64,000 nt of DNA from Chitinophaga sp. Ak27 (GTDB lineage Bacteria > Bacteroidota > Bacteroidia > Chitinophagales > Chitinophagaceae), in NCBI RefSeq assembly GCF_012726295.1, contig NZ_JABAOB010000009.1, positions 62,001 through 126,000 of the forward strand, given 5' to 3'. A program made the translations under genes and the position numbers. Under the pieces are notes generated by a model. That model had not been told where the DNA came from. It searched no databases and saw only the letters and a program-made list of their open reading frames with translations. This document shows, piece by piece, positions 63,808-64,000 of this stretch (position 1 is the first letter of the stretch; each line of letters starts with the position of its first letter).

Positions 63808-63825
63808 TGTCATTTTAACATTTAT
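63808..63825. repeat. 18-bp repeat, copy 2 (inverted relative to copy 1)
   Basis: TGTCATTTTAACATTTAT is the exact reverse complement of the sequence at 60590-60607. It lies 16 bases before the start of the last gene in the window. A 13-base direct repeat, TTATTTCCAGGCA, also occurs in both spacers (60560-60572 and 63760-63772). Confidence 0.6.
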
Positions 63826-63840
63826 CTAATTGAAAAACCT

Positions 63841-64000
63841 ATGAAACTAATGAGAATGAGTACCATTGGGAGCGTGCTTTTATTTTTTATCGTAACATCC
63901 TGTAGGAAGGAAATGGCTGATGCCGCAGGGAAGCTGGCATTAAACAATCATGATACGGTATTTGTGCACCCGGGGTTACTGCATAAACAAGCTGATTTCG
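63841..64000 (+). CDS. Lipoprotein, start only; possible alginate-lyase-like polysaccharide lyase
   Basis: Only the first 53 codons are visible, up to the window edge. The signal peptide MKLMRMSTIGSVLLFFIVTSC has a lipobox with Cys21. The mature start includes FVHPGLLHKQADF, a pattern I associate with the N-terminus of Bacteroidota proteins carrying the alginate-lyase-like (alpha/alpha toroid) domain. The family call is tentative because the catalytic domain lies beyond the window. It is on the same strand as the GH43 pair after an 86-base spacer. Confidence 0.55.
   Translation, partial: MKLMRMSTIGSVLLFFIVTSCRKEMADAAGKLALNNHDTVFVHPGLLHKQADF

Overview
The window reads as chromosomal DNA of a Bacteroidota bacterium, most likely a soil or plant-associated Chitinophagaceae (Chitinophaga-like) species. 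Four SusC/SusD pairs, two hybrid two-component regulators (HTCS), lipoproteins with LxxC boxes and a type IX secretion sorting tail support this; the family-level guess is inference. I see no rRNA, tRNA, phage, IS element or CRISPR array. It is a continuous hemicellulose-degradation region made of two polysaccharide utilization loci (PULs) with a fucose module between them.

Region 1 (1-23.2 kb) is a xylan PUL. A truncated tandem esterase gene opens the window. Then come susC-susD-susC-susD-lipoprotein-GH10 in the order of the known xusA-xusB-xusC-xusD-xusE-xyn10C cassette of xylanolytic Bacteroidota, a strong hairpin terminator, and a convergent HTCS regulator. Divergent from the regulator lies a two-gene operon: a double-catalytic GH43 fusion and a single-domain GH10. 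The expected flow is surface GH10 cleavage, import through XusA/B and XusC/D, and periplasmic debranching and xylosidase action.

Region 2 (23.2-27.4 kb) holds an AraC-type regulator divergent from a GH29 alpha-L-fucosidase, an L-fucose-dehydrogenase-like aldo/keto reductase and a sugar mutarotase: a small module for releasing and oxidising L-fucose.

Region 3 (27.4-64 kb) is a xyloglucan-type PUL. A GH5 endoglucanase with ricin-type repeats and a T9SS tail is divergent from a second HTCS. Then follow GH31 alpha-xylosidase and susC-susD; a hairpin and a second promoter; then susC-susD-surface glycan-binding protein-GH5 (BACON)-GH97-GH3-GH42-CE1-GH39-CE20 esterase; then two GH43 genes and the start of a further lipoprotein gene. 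GH5_4 with BACON, GH31, GH3 and GH43 match the logic of the Bacteroides ovatus xyloglucan locus, while GH42, GH97, GH39 and the acetylesterase give a different accessory set.

The most interesting non-coding signal is a duplicated promoter: the block ahead of GH31 (33887-33992) recurs ahead of the second susC (41788-41892), each carrying a 22-bp-spaced direct repeat that looks like a tandem operator for the HTCS AraC domain. A second signal is an 18-bp sequence present in inverted orientation on both sides of the last GH43 pair.
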